DNA of 64,000 bases from NCBI GenBank assembly GCA_001692895.1, contig KV748198.1, positions 1,648,367-1,712,366 of the forward strand, in the 5' to 3' direction. This document shows, piece after piece, positions 1 through 10,189 of this stretch. A model generated the notes under the pieces. It worked only from the letters and a program-made list of their open reading frames with translations. It was not told the origin of the DNA and did no database searches. Positions within the stretch are counted from its first letter, which is position 1, and every line of letters begins with the position of its first letter. Source of the DNA: Cenococcum geophilum 1.58. Lineage: Eukaryota > Ascomycota > Dothideomycetes > Gloniales > Gloniaceae. The position numbers and the translations under genes are program-made.

Positions 1-1190
1 GTACTATAGGCAGTTTACACTAATCTCCTAAAGGGTTACGGAGGCAGGCAATCTAGGGAACGCTTAGCGAGGGTACTGGTTTGTGAAAGGACTTCCGCTT
101 GAATATTGAAGACACGCTATAGCCAAAACGGGAGCTGATCCAGATAGACGAGAGTTCTTTGACTTCTATTAGTTACAGAGAGCTGTAAAAGACAGGCTTA
201 GTTTATATAAGGGCGCAGATCGTTTATTAAAAATGGACCCCGAGGAGCAGAGCCTTTGTTAGCTGGTCGAGCAGTTCCGTAATTAGTAGCCAATTATAAG
301 TAAAGATGCTGCCCTTTGACTACCTGCGATCTCTTAGCTAAATAAGACAGCTGACGCCCGTTAAGCTAACTAGGAAACGGGCCTAGAACTTAAGGAGCTT
401 GACTGTAGAAGAGAAGGCAGACTTCTTAACCTAGCTAGACTAGGTATATACGGAGGAGCCCTAATACAGCAGCAGTTACCTACTACGGATCAGGCTATAG
501 TTTAAAGCCTAGTATAAGGATATGGCCTAGTATCAGGATATAAAGACTGGCAGAACAGCACCCGACCTCCGTAGGACTCTCGACCTCCGTAAGGCTTTCG
601 ATATCCGTAAAGCTCTTAATATCCGCAAGATTCTACTACCTTTAGACGGCCGCAGCGGGACGTACGAGGTTAGTAAGGTACGCGAGGACAAGGCCAGCGG
701 ACATGTTTTAGATACGGAGGAAGTTACCGTTTTACTAAGCACGAATGTTAAGGCTTAAGGGATCTTATTCAGTGAGGATTTGTACATCTGTCTGATTAAG
801 GAAGGCTAGTAGCGGGGACGCGTGATCGGCCTGGACCTGTACTTCCATGGCTCGGCAATAAAGGACGACTAAAGGGTATTAAGGACTGGCTCTGTATGTA
901 CTAAGGGACAGACCTAGATTGGCCAAAGGAAGAATAGATGCAGTAACGGGCCCCTATAGTATAAACGGATTTTACAGCTTTCTATAACGGAGTAGTACTA
1001 AAGAATAGTAATAAAATGCGTACGAACTGGGAGGACTACTATTAAGTACGGCCCACGGATTTAGTAGTAACGCTTAGCTAGCAACGTCCGCAGACCTTTA
1101 GAGATAGCCGTATAACTAGGACAGCCGTTAAGCTATAGGCTTAGTAGCAAGCTCCGCAGGAGGTTTAGGATGTTTAATTAGGGGACAGTT
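1..1190 (+). pseudogene. gag-like remnant of an LTR retrotransposon (left edge cut by window)
   Basis: Plus-strand reading shows a stretch resembling fungal retrotransposon Gag proteins: an aromatic-rich N-terminal block followed by a WFVKGLP-type motif near 80-110 and helical, charged sequence after it. A short run of near-identical 18-21 bp units at about 560-640 encodes repeated D-(L/I)-R-K-(A/I)-L heptad-like units, probably a coiled coil. The reading is broken in several places and the mutations are fewer than in the Gypsy nests further right. No zinc knuckle, protease or reverse transcriptase follows before the next element. The family assignment rests on pattern memory of fungal Gag, not a search; an unrelated repeat-borne ORF is possible. 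Confidence 0.5.
558..645 (+). repeat. short tandem repeat inside the gag-like remnant
   Basis: Four to five imperfect units of about 18-21 bp built on (gac/ata)-(ctc/tcc)-cgtaagg/aagct. They encode a repeating charged/leucine heptad-like pattern in the plus-strand frame. Confidence 0.6.
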
Positions 1191-1470
1191 AAGTTTTAAG
1201 GTGGGGGAGGGGACGCAGGTGACGGCCGTATAAAAGATTTCTATTTGTCTACTTAGTTATAGTATTTCCTAAAGCTCCTTTTCTTGTTTACTTTCTTAAT
1301 CGCAACGCGTTGAGACGCGTTAGTCGTAACGACCTGCTGTAAAGATGTCAGCTTAGCTCACCGCCTGTCGCCGAGCTAATAGCGATTTTCTATGCCCGGC
1401 ACGGAAAATCCTAATTGGTCCATTTAGCAATAGAGCCGGTAGAACTCTATACCGCCCCTAAAATTTAATA
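1191..1470. other. non-coding stretch: purine tract, perfect hairpin, palindromic module copy
   Basis: A purine-rich tract (1201-1217, gtgggggagggg) resembles a polypurine tract. A perfect 7-bp stem hairpin, aacgcgt-tgag-acgcgtt, lies at 1304-1321. A copy of the dispersed palindromic module (27-bp core at 1384-1410) follows, and the sequence actctataccgcc at about 1444-1456 is shared with the copy near 58141. No ORF is visible. The Ngaro-like element begins immediately after. Confidence 0.5.
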
Positions 1471-1573
1471 GACATATCTATATGGCTAAGCGAGCACTGC
1501 AGCAGCACCCCTGTATCTTAGTAACACTAATATTATTAATATTTACAAAATTAAGCCTTGCTTGCTTACTTTC
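1471..1573 (+). repeat. Ngaro-like left repeat A1
   Basis: 103 bp matching A2 at 5884-5986 with scattered transitions. Shared landmarks include ctaagcgagcac and ttaagccttgcttgctt. It forms the left terminus. Confidence 0.8.
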
Positions 1574-1649
1574 TATATTAGTCTTATTTAAGAGCTAATG
1601 CCTTATTTACTCAATTTCTAATAATTAATTATTGCTGTTAATAACTTAA

Positions 1650-2945
1650 CAACCTATACGCTCGTCTAAACCTTCGCGAATTGTTTATAAAAACCTTAAA
1701 AACTTAACTAACGACGACACACTTAACGAGCTAAACTCCTTAGAGGTTACCTACCAGTCTCCCTTACCTTCCCCTACACCTTTAGGCGATACGCCGGCGT
1801 TACAGTCTCTATCCTCTATAATAGCGCCTCTCTCCGCGGCTTAACGCAAGACTTTAGCCGCTAAAAAAGCTAAAGAACGGCTTTAGTAACTATATAAGGA
1901 GGACCTAAGGATTAAAAGAGCTTAGGTAAAGGAGGTTAAGGACTAAGCAACTGACCGGAAAATAAGACTCCTTTAGGAACAGGAGGACTGTACCGAAATA
2001 TTACGCGTCTAAAAAGAATAGGAAGATTGGGCAACTAAACTCTATATATTAAGCCTCACTACAGTAACAGCGAGATTAGCTACGGCAGTGTTATCCTTAA
2101 CCCCAATTAATAAACTAGGTAAGTTACTCCCATCTATAGCCAATATCCTAAATACCCTTTTCCCTAGCGTCCTAAATAAAGAGATACTTAAGGTATTTTA
2201 GGGTACTTTCTTACCTAATAACCTCTCTCGCCTCTAGATATACTAGCTCTAGTCTAAGCCTTAAAATAATATCCTTATCGTTAATAGCGTCCTTTCTATA
2301 AGACTAAAAGAAGGGATAATAAAGGACTACCTGTCCGTTAAAGTGTGGGTAAAGGGCTTCCTTAACTATATAATAATTTTAATTATTATATATAAGAATC
2401 TTTCGGTAGATCTTATTCCCTAAATGCTTACCTTTTATAATTAAGTTATCTAGCTATTTACCACCTACCAAATTGCTCCCTTAATAACTATGGCCTTAGA
2501 GCACCACTCTATAGTTATTTAAAAGAACTAGTTAGAGCTAGCTAACTGGAAGATCTCTAGTAACTTCCTAGATATTTATTGCAATCCCAATACTTATAAA
2601 TCCGTATCTATCTTAAAACGCGCGTAAGTAAGCACTAATATCTTAAGGACCTGTTATAGCTTTAATAGAGGGAAGTATAACCTAGGCAAGGATTATAAGT
2701 TCCCATATACCTATAGTAAGTATAGTAGCCCGCATACTGTAAGGAATTGCAAGTAGTAATTACTAGAGGAAAGTGTTAATAAGGAAAAGGAAAAGGAGGA
2801 AGAGGATTTTATTAAGCTATACCTATACTCCACCGAAACCGTACTCTACCCTTATAGTACGGGTAGGCTAAATACTATACCATTATTTCCAGTCTTCCTA
2901 CCCTCCTCTCCTCTACAGGACTCTCCCTCCCCCTTAATTATTTAA
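1650..2945 (+). pseudogene. gag-like ORF remnant of the Ngaro-like element
   Basis: Plus-strand remnant upstream of the reverse transcriptase. It has a lysine/glutamate-rich helical region at about 1850-2040, then a W-rich block at about 2330-2580 (similar to the sWxxAFxxY region of DIRS/PAT Gag). Near 2650-2755 is a cysteine/histidine cluster region reading like the FNxGxCxxGxxCxFxHxCxxCxxxHxxxxC arrangement of these elements. Fossil, strongly RIP-mutated. Similarity judged by eye. Confidence 0.6.
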
Positions 2946-2989
2946 GCGTGGGGGCGTTATTTATCCCTATACCCCAGCAACCTTTAACG

Positions 2990-4540
2990 TAATATTATCG
3001 GTATCTTAAAGTTCGGATACTAGATTAGGGTAAACCTAGAAATTAAGCTCCTCTTCTAGAAGAACTAAGCCTTAATAGCCATAAATACGGTCCTAATTTT
3101 AGAGAAGATTAGCGCCAATTTAGATATAGGCAGAATTATAATAGCAACGTCTCCCGTTATATCCTCGCCGCTAGGTTTAGTACCTAAAGTAGATAGGGAA
3201 TGGCGCCGTATTTATAACTTATTCTTACTATCTAGCCAATCTATTAATAACTTAATCCCTATAGCATTCGCCACACTATAATATTTAATAGTTAATTAGG
3301 TTCTCTAATACGTTATATATACAGGCCATAGTTATATAATTATTAAGAGGGATATTAAGGACGCCTTTTAGAATATCCCACTTTCTATTAAAGCTTAACG
3401 CCTTATAGGGTTCTTCTAGAAGGGTGTAGTGTATTTTAAACGTTGCCTCTTATTCAGCCTTCAAACTGCACCCTTTTTATTTAATCTTTTTATGGAGGGA
3501 TTCTACTAGATACTTATCTAACATATCCTAAACGCCGCCTTAAAGCACTATCTAGATAACTTTATTTTTATACTCTCTAACGCTTCTATCCTCTCTTAAT
3601 TGCTTAATGTGTATAACTAATTAAGTAATAAATTAGGTATCCTATAAAACAAATTAAAGAATATTAAAGGCACTACGGCTAAAGTCCTAGGTTATATTAT
3701 AGATACTCTAAAGTCTAAGCTATATCTTTCTCCTTTAAAATAGGCCACTATAATTAAGGAGATTAATAAAGCGTTAAGTGGTAGATCCCTAACGCTGGTT
3801 TAGAGTTAAAAACTAGCTAGTAGACTCGCTTAGAGCGCCTAGGTAATTAGGCTTAGGCATTTATATAACTACTCTATTTAGAAGTTTATCTCTACTTTTA
3901 TAAAGGTAGGTAGTTATCCTTACTAATAGCTAATAGCTAAACTTCGCTAAGACTTATTATAGTAAAGGGATGCTCTTACCCTTTTAAATGGTATTTTCTT
4001 CTTTAATAATACGGATTAAAAATAATTCTATCTCTTCTTAGACGTATTTAGGATTCTTGGTTATAGGGCCTTCTTCTTTCTTAAGGATTCTTAAGGGACA
4101 ACATAGCCGCCCTATTCGGTATTTCTACCCTAAGATAATTCTTTAAGCTGCTACCCTAATGTAGAACACCACCTTGCCCTAATTAATAAGCGGAAGGTCT
4201 AAGCAATTATAACCTTATTCTAGCTCTAGGTAACGCGGTAGAAGTATAGCTCAGTTTATATCTATACGGATAATATAATAGCACTCTTAGGATTCCAGAA
4301 TACGGTGGTAAAAGGACTAGGTAATTACCCGCTCTATAAAATCCTCTAACTAGCCATAGCCTATAATATTACGCTCTATATAGAGTGGGTTTCCTTTATA
4401 GAAAACAGGCTAGCTAATACTCTATCTCATTTTAATCGCGATAGGGTATTATTACTATGCCCGCATTAGGATACTTTTAATTTACCGTTACTATACGCTT
4501 CTTTATTATATTTAATTTAACGCTAAAATAGAAGACCTGG
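2990..4540 (+). pseudogene. reverse transcriptase / RNase H remnant, DIRS-Ngaro type
   Basis: Reads like the RT of YR retrotransposons: an L-G-L-V-P-K block followed by a W-R-R-I-x-x-L line near 3175-3225, a K-R-D-I-K-D-A-F block near 3345-3375, and a YLD-type catalytic motif near 3545. RNase H follows, with a T-D-N block near 4255. The I-x-x-L-x-x-x-x-S-V-N style of the second block separates it from Gypsy and Copia RTs elsewhere in the window. Fossil with many breaks. Confidence 0.72.
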
Positions 4541-4599
4541 TCCTTTTTAAAGACCCCCTACCTAATTTCTAGATTAAGGTAAAAGCCCCCTTAGAATGC

Positions 4600-5560
4600 T
4601 TTAGCTAACTATTGTGGCACGGCCTCTCTAATAGAACGAGAGATTTATACTATCCCGCAATTAAGAGTTAGGAGGGCTACTATAACCTTTATAAAGCGGT
4701 GAAGTACCTAGCGTCCCTCTACTATTTAGGAGAATAGATTACCTAACGGATCTTTGGTAATACTAGTCTAGGAATAAGCCGTATTAAGCCTACTATAGTT
4801 AAAGCCTATATCTCCGCAATTTAATCCCACTATATTAACGCTAATTATAATACCTCCGTCTTTAATAATCCTATTATTAAGAGGATCCTAGATAGTGCAA
4901 TATCTATAAATCCCTCTACTATAGCTGAAAGATTACTAATTACTAAAGACATCCTTGCCTAATTGGTTACCCTAAATACCTAATCCGTTAAGGATCTTAA
5001 CTTTAACGCTACCGTTACCACGGCCTTTATGGGATTCCTTTATCTAGGCGAGATTACCTACACTAAGGCTTAGAAAGATAGCCACGCCTTCTCTACTATA
5101 AAATATACTAGAAACAATATAACGCTAGTAGAGGACTATATAACATTACGTCTAAAGTATAGTAAAACGGATATTAATTACTAAGGAGTTTTAATTACGA
5201 TTACCGCTTTAAGGTAACCTAAATACGCAGTTTAAGCTATAAAACACCTATTTAAAAATAACCCCTAACCTAGAAACGCCCCTCTCTTTTACTTTAAGAG
5301 ATTAGCCTTTATAAGCTACGCGGTTAGGAATAAGCTAAAGTATAAAGTTGCTGCTCTTGGCCTTTACTCTAAGCTTTATAACGGACACTTATTTTAAAAA
5401 GGTGCTGCTTAACACGTTTAAGATAACGGTTTTATAGACGGCTAAATATAGTAACTAGGCCGGTGGTCCTTATAAGCGTTCTAGCTTTACTATTTATTAT
5501 CCCTAAAAGACCTATTTTAGCTAAGTATAAACTTCTAACGTAAAACGCCAATACTGTTCT
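4600..5560 (+). pseudogene. tyrosine recombinase (YR) remnant
   Basis: The last coding part of the element. It resembles phage-integrase-fold recombinases of Ngaro/DIRS elements: an alpha-helical N-domain at about 4690-4960, a LGE-x-T-Y block near 5050, a LRLKxSKTD block near 5150, an H-x-x-R-K-G-A-A-type block near 5388-5415 and LGRW with a downstream tyrosine near 5455-5500. This integrates a circular cDNA through strand exchange rather than DDE chemistry, so the absence of target duplications fits. Fossil. Confidence 0.7.
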
Positions 5561-5735
5561 TATTATTACTCGCCCTAGATGTAATAGGCGAAGGTATTTA
5601 GGCATAATAGCGTATAGGAGTGCCTATTTTGGCACTCTAATACATTAACTTAAATCTCTCCTTTCCCCCCCTTTTTTATTTTTTATTTTTTCTTCCCCCT
5701 ATTCTACCTTGTGTAGTACGGGCGCTGCGCTTTTA

Positions 5736-5882
5736 GGTCTATAGGCATTACGTTTAGTTAAGGCAGGGTAATCCCCTATAAATAGCCTTGCGAATATACC
5801 CATTCTTAATTAATGCCTTTAAGCCCGTACCCACTAATTAGATTAATTAATCCTCTTCTCCATAAGCGTATAAATAATAGAT
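5736..5882 (+). repeat. Ngaro-like internal repeat B1
   Basis: 147 bp, repeated as B2 at 6065-6211. The B1-A2 junction lies at the shared aataatagat, directly before A2. Confidence 0.8.
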
Positions 5883-5883
5883 G

Positions 5884-5986
5884 GATATATCTATATAGCT
5901 AAGCGAGCACTACAGCAGTACCCCTATATCTCAGCAATACTAACATTATTAATATTTACAAAATTAAGCCTTGCTTGCTTGCTTTC
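5884..5986 (+). repeat. Ngaro-like right repeat A2
   Basis: Direct repeat of A1, placed between B1 and B2 as in Ngaro elements. The 78 bp between A2 and B2 (5987-6064) are unique. Confidence 0.8.
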
Positions 5987-6064
5987 CCTCCTACCTATAC
6001 CTTTTTCTTTAGTTATATATTTTAGGCTTTGTAAATAGATACTGTAGCGATATACTTGCGCACG

Positions 6065-6211
6065 GGTCTATAGGCATCACGTTTAGTTAAGGCAGGGTAA
6101 TCCCCTGTAAATGGCCTTGCGAATATACCCATTCTCAATTAATGCCTTTAAGCCCGTACCTACCAATCAGATTAATTAATCCTCTTCTCCGCAAGCGTGT
6201 GAATAATAGAT
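6065..6211 (+). repeat. Ngaro-like terminal repeat B2
   Basis: Second copy of B1 and the right terminus, ending aataatagat. It is less mutated than B1 (it keeps more CpA/TpG). Confidence 0.8.
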
Positions 6212-6560
6212 AACAGCTGTATAATAAGAACGGATACCAAGAGCCTTAATTGATCGCACGGATATAGGGCCGATTATATAATGCAGAGCTAGGCGCAGAG
6301 CTGCACGCAGAGCCTTAATTAAATGACTGTATGGAAACCTTAATTAATCGAATGACTGCATAGAAGCCACGACTGGTTGAGGAATTGAATTAAGCCAGAG
6401 CCTCGATACTAGCACGTTGCCGTCACTAAATTAAGTCAGTCGAATGTCGTTAAATTAGAGCCTTTGACTGGGCCGACCTTGTTCCTTAATTAAACGACGA
6501 CTGATCGCACGACTGCTACTGCTATCCGAATTTAGCACTGCGCCAGCTGCACGACAAGAA
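6212..6560. repeat. degenerate short-unit repeat block, left copy
   Basis: Irregular repetition of gagccttaatt-atcg-acgactg type units. The same motifs in the same order, including agagcctttgactgggccga, recur at about 7245-7560, so two related blocks flank the ORF remnant between them. Base composition is normal and RIP is mild. No coding potential seen. Confidence 0.55.
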
Positions 6561-7240
6561 CGGACGCCGCGGCAAGGGAGAGACCTGTATAAAGGCAGTA
6601 GCATGATATTGGAAAACAAGCAGCATACGAAGAGATACTGATAAAGATGCTCTGTAAGAGATCGTATATAGGGCATATCTGACTACGATAAACCCAAGCC
6701 ATCCTTATGCGACTGAAGACAGGACAAAGCCGTATCTGGCTAAGCTAGTAAAGGGCCTTATTAGGGATTACAAGGGGAACAGGAATTGGACGTATAGGAG
6801 CCAGCGCTTTTCCTTAGAGGTCGTCTTAATAAAGGACTGTATTATGGATACAAGGGCAAGGGATACGCGACAGAGGTAGTTACAATAGCCGAGAAGCTGC
6901 CACTGGATGGTTTTGAAGGGCGACTTAGATGAAGCATGGAGTTAGTAGAATAGCAATTAAGAGACTAGAAGCAGAAGATAATCCTAAGAGGGTTCTTAAG
7001 CCAGAAGAAGATTAAGGATACGCGAGCGTACTGCTAGCAGCAGGGCCTACAGCAGCAGCCCTAAATGCCTAACGATATGCCGAAAGAGTTAAGCAAGGAC
7101 GGCCTAGAAAGAGAAAAAAGCAGCTATAAAAGACGTCCTAGGAAAGCAACGGGCCCGCGAAAATGGTCTACTGGAAGCTGCCGTTTATGCTTACGAGGAA
7201 GGAAGTCTTAAGATAGGCCTCTGGATTGGACGTCTGGAGG
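6561..7240 (+). pseudogene. unrecognised ORF remnant
   Basis: Plus-strand readings stay open for about 70 codons at roughly 6668-6877, rich in Thr, Tyr, Arg and Lys, and further open stretches lie at about 6925-7120 (Ala/Glu/Lys-rich, with a PRKRKK basic cluster near 7105). I do not recognise the protein. Its position between two related repeat blocks and upstream of a purine tract plus LTR suggests it belongs to a retrotransposon, possibly gag-like. Normal codon-like composition and few RIP changes set it apart from the Gypsy remnants. Confidence 0.35.
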
Positions 7241-7570
7241 ATGCCGAGAGCCTTAATTATACAATACGGAGCCTTGATCGATTGTATGGATATAAAGCTT
7301 TAATAGAACGACTGTATAGCCAGAGCTTTAATCGATTGTCCGCAGATGTAGAGCCTACGGATGTAGAACCTAGGTTGTACGTACAGTAGAAGACACCTTG
7401 AGTTAAGCCAGGGCCTTGTCAGACCTTGATTAGTTAAACGCCGTCTCCGCATTTAAGTTAGAACAGCTAGAGCCTTTGACTGGGCCGACTTTCTACCTTA
7501 ATCGAACGACCGAACGATTAGTTGCAGCACGTCGTCGCCGACCAATTAGACAGCCTTCGGCCAGTAGTTA
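7241..7570. repeat. degenerate short-unit repeat block, right copy
   Basis: Counterpart of 6212-6560: it carries gagccttaatt, attgtatgg, gttaagccagggcc and agagcctttgactgggccga in the same order, with divergence. Confidence 0.5.
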
Positions 7571-7790
7571 AGGCAGCTATACACGCAGATATATAGACAC
7601 GGACGCAGACACGGACGTAGACACGGACGCAGAATATGTAATACAGAGCTATTGATGCACAGCCAGACGCATAGCTAGACGTACAGCTAGATGCAGGGCC
7701 TAGTGCAAAGCCACGGGCAGAGCCGTGACTGAGAAGCTGTGTACGATGCAGACCGATACAGAGCTAGATGCAGAGTTTTGATATTAAACG
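7571..7790. repeat. minisatellite-like stretch
   Basis: About four 12-bp units of acacggacg(c/t)ag at 7595-7635, then looser cagagctagatg/cagccagacgca repeats. Non-coding as far as I can see. Confidence 0.6.
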
Positions 7791-7837
7791 ACCAGCCGAA
7801 CCATCGAGTCGGGCCGTAGTCTCTGCCATTTTGATTA

Positions 7838-8400
7838 ACTGGCCTGCCGTCGCCGCTGCTGCTGCCGCTATTCCGTTCGGCTATTTCGTCCCTACCGTTC
7901 TAAATCTGTACCGCTGCTAGATCTATCTTACTGCTAGATCTGCTGGATCTACTAGACCAACCGACCTGTTCCGTTTTGCTGTTTCCGCCGACCGCTATTC
8001 TAACCGACCGCCGCCGACCGACTGTTCTACTGCTACTGCTACTGCTACTGCTACTGCTGTTCCGACCAGCTATTCTACTGCTGCTATTTAACCGTTCCGT
8101 TCTACTGTTCCGATTGTTCTGCTACTGCTGTTTTAACTGACTGCTACCGACCGACTACCATCGACCGTCTGCCGCTACCGAGTGTTCTGCTATTAAAAGC
8201 TCTACTGCTAGATGTCCTACTGCTTACTACACAGACCGAGTTCTTCTACCGACTGTTCTATTACTGACCGCTCTACCACTAACCGTTTTGTTTTGTCTTG
8301 CTGCGTTAACTGTCTGCTTTTTTACCATTACTACTACCGTTACTATTACTGCTGCTACTGCTGCTACTGCTATTACTACTACTGTTGTTATTTCTAGTTT
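7838..8400. repeat. imperfect (CTG/CTA/CCG)n trinucleotide-rich region
   Basis: Long run of ctgctactgctactgctac-type and ccgaccgactg-type sequence, including an uninterrupted (ctactg)n core near 8028-8062 and a second near 8328-8385. Any ORF here is a by-product of the repeat. The reverse strand would read Gln/Tyr/Ser-rich. Probably part of the same retroelement whose 3-prime LTR lies at 8624. Confidence 0.6.
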
Positions 8401-8623
8401 ACTGCTGTTTTAGGTACTGCTAATAGGAAGAAGGATACCGTAGAACAAGTTCTATAGGAGGGCTCACGGTGTATCTAGTAGATGCCTTACTAGGAGGAAG
8501 AGGTTTCCGGCGTTCTTTTAGGGATGCGCTTTCCTTTTTCTATTCTGCTTTTGCTATTCTTTTGTTTGGCTATTCTTCTATAGTATAGAACGTTAGGGGA
8601 CAACGTTCTTAGTGGGGGAGGTA
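8401..8623 (+). other. non-coding segment ending in a polypurine tract
   Basis: No ORF. It ends in agtgggggaggta directly before the tgtggtg start of the LTR, the position and composition of a plus-strand polypurine tract. Confidence 0.5.
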
Positions 8624-8859
8624 TGTGGTGGGGTAAAATGGGCCACTACTTAGTGCCTTGGCATTTTCCTGTATATATTGAGCCTTCGGCTTCTCTCCTT
8701 CTCCCTATTACGACCTACCAGAATATATTCTTTCCTTTCTTCTTACTGACTGCTTTCCTACTGATTGATTACGACTGACGACCGACCGACCGACCGACCG
8801 ACCGACAGACAGACAGCATTGTGACTTCCTATCTGAGACGGACCGCGTTTATCACCACA
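8624..8859 (+). repeat. LTR of a further LTR retrotransposon (3-prime or solo)
   Basis: 236 bp bounded by a perfect 7-bp inverted repeat, tgtggtg and caccaca. The preceding purine tract argues that it is a 3-prime LTR of a plus-strand element extending left, perhaps including the gag-like remnant at 1-1190 and interrupted by the Ngaro-like element. No partner LTR lies in the window, so this link is inference. A (gacc)n microsatellite sits inside. Confidence 0.6.
8773..8816. repeat. (GACC)n / (AGAC)n microsatellite
   Basis: About seven uninterrupted accg units followed by three agac units, inside the LTR at 8624-8859. Confidence 0.85.
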
Positions 8860-9483
8860 CTAGCAGAATAGAAACTACCCTATTAATACTAAAAGTTTAA
8901 AAATATATTCTCTAAGGCAGCGTCTAATAGACTCCCGCCTTACTAACCGTATAACTATAAAATTAAGATTAAGCCAGATAAAGAAAATACCTTTAACTTT
9001 AGCCCCCTTTACTAGTAGTCTATTGCTAAATTATAGGCTATAAAGTGATACCTTATTAATAACCTAAATTGGGGCTTTATTAAGGCTAGCTAAGCCCCTT
9101 TAAACTTACTAATTTTTTTTACTAAAAAGCCAAATAAAGGACTCTGTTTCTATATTAATTACTATAAACTAAATAATATAACCCGTAAGGACCGCTATCT
9201 ACTACCCCTATTTAATAAGACACTAGCCTAAATAAGTAGAGCTAAGGTCTTAATAAAGCTTAATATCTACTAAGCCTTTTACTAAATTAGGATAAACTCT
9301 AGTTCTAAAGATCTTATTATATTTTAAACCTATTACGGAACGTATAAATATAAGGTATTTCCTTTTAGACTAACTAATAGACTAGCTATATATAGGCGGT
9401 ATATAAATAATATACTCTTTAACTACCTTAATAACTTCTATACGGCCTACCTAGATAATATTATAATCTACTTTAAGGATAAG
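8860..9483 (+). pseudogene. plus-strand chromovirus remnant: reverse transcriptase part
   Basis: Reads as a Gypsy RT in the plus strand: an F-S-P-L-Y block near 9000, the G-F-I-K-x-S block near 9075, a C-x-D-Y-x-x-L-N-N-I-T-R-K-D-R-Y block near 9150-9195, F-P-F-x-L-T-N near 9360 and the YLDNIIIY catalytic region near 9450. It is the same family as G1 and G2 judging by shared blocks. It ends at the G0 insertion site; a second part of the same family, a chromodomain region in the same orientation, resumes at 43933. Fossil, strongly RIP-mutated. Confidence 0.75.
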
Positions 9484-9798
9484 TGTAAGGGCGCGAAGAG
9501 ACTTTAGGGAAGATTTAAAGGAATAATATAAATTTTATCTAAATCTAAGGGTATATAGCTCTCGCTAAGAATAAGACGTTGCGTAAAGAAGAGAAAGGAA
9601 TAATAAGAGAGTTATATATTAAATAGTTAGGGGTCTTAGTGGTTAATACGTACGTATATGCGTACGCGGTCTTCGACTAACTTTAGTAGAATTTAATTAA
9701 TCTAGTAGAACTTCGTAGAATTTAGTTAAAGCGTTAGAATTTATTTGTTAGGTGTTTTGCTAAGACATTCCTACTATAACTAGGCTAGTCCTATTATA
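9484..9798 (-). repeat. G0 left (3-prime) LTR
   Basis: 315 bp starting tgtaagggcgcgaag and ending tattata. Pairs with 43613-43927; the differences I see are mostly transitions. Confidence 0.9.
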
Positions 9799-9869
9799 GT
9801 ACCCCCTCCTTTTAGCTAAAGGTCTAAAATAATTTAATTTAGTTAAGACTTTATAACTTATCGCGTTTT

Positions 9870-10176
9870 TATATATTTATATTAGGTAGTAATATAAAGT
9901 TCTACTAGTTCTAATTATAAATAGACTAATTAGGATTTTCTATGCCTGGTATAGAAAATCGCTATTAGCTTAGTTAGGGCGGTAAGTAGAACTAATATCT
10001 TTATAGTAGGTTTTAGCAAGGCGAATCTAACTAATTAGATAACTTTAACTGGCGATTAAAGTTTCTTAATATCTTACGTATTATATAACCGTATTATAAA
10101 CGTTATAATATTTTTTAAGTTCTTTTTAATTTTAAGCTTCCTGCTATTGTTTTGTATATATTTATATTAGGTAGTA
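9870..10176. repeat. palindromic module in the G0 3-prime region, flanked by a 22-bp direct repeat
   Basis: The exact 22-mer starting tatatatttatattagg occurs at 9870-9891 and 10155-10176. Between them lie the 27-bp palindromic core (9934-9960, gattttc...gaaaatc) and the 23-bp core (10041-10063, aactttaac...ttaaagtt). The same two cores in this order and with similar spacing occur in G6 at 58079 and 58195. The flanking repeat makes this copy look like an inserted unit; a local tandem duplication is the alternative. Confidence 0.55.
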
Positions 10177-10189
10177 GTTATTTGCCTTT

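Larger units (their letters stand above)
1471..6211 (+). mobile_element. Ngaro-like tyrosine-recombinase retrotransposon (fossil, looks complete end to end)
   Basis: A 4.7-kb element whose ends are split direct repeats in the order A1 (1471-1573), coding region, B1 (5736-5882), A2 (5884-5986), B2 (6065-6211). That order defines the Ngaro group of YR retrotransposons. Plus-strand coding remnants appear in the order gag-like protein with a CCCH/CCHC-type cluster, reverse transcriptase of the DIRS/Ngaro type, RNase H, and a C-terminal tyrosine recombinase with an H-x-x-R-like block and LGRW motif. No DDE integrase and no target-site duplication are seen, as expected for YR elements. The coding parts carry dozens of breaks, mostly of RIP type. 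B1 and B2 differ at about 11 of 147 positions, all transitions, by hand count. Confidence 0.8.

Noticed and set aside
533-742. Minus-strand open stretch of 69 codons, Arg/Leu/Ser-rich
   Set aside because: Antisense shadow of the tandem repeat in the gag-like remnant; no coding features of its own.
1471-6211. Interpretation of 1471-1573 and 5884-5986 as LTRs of a Gypsy or Copia element
   Set aside because: The second repeat pair (5736-5882, 6065-6211) interleaves with them and the coding end is a tyrosine recombinase, so the split-repeat Ngaro layout fits instead. DIRS-type inverted termini are not seen.
8212-8397. Open stretch rich in Tyr/Cys/Ser
   Set aside because: Read-out of the trinucleotide-rich repeat, not a gene.
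8624-9483. LTR 8624-8859 as the 5-prime LTR of the chromovirus remnant at 8860
   Set aside because: A purine tract precedes the LTR and RT sequence follows almost at once without leader or gag, so a 3-prime LTR of another element is more likely; not excluded.
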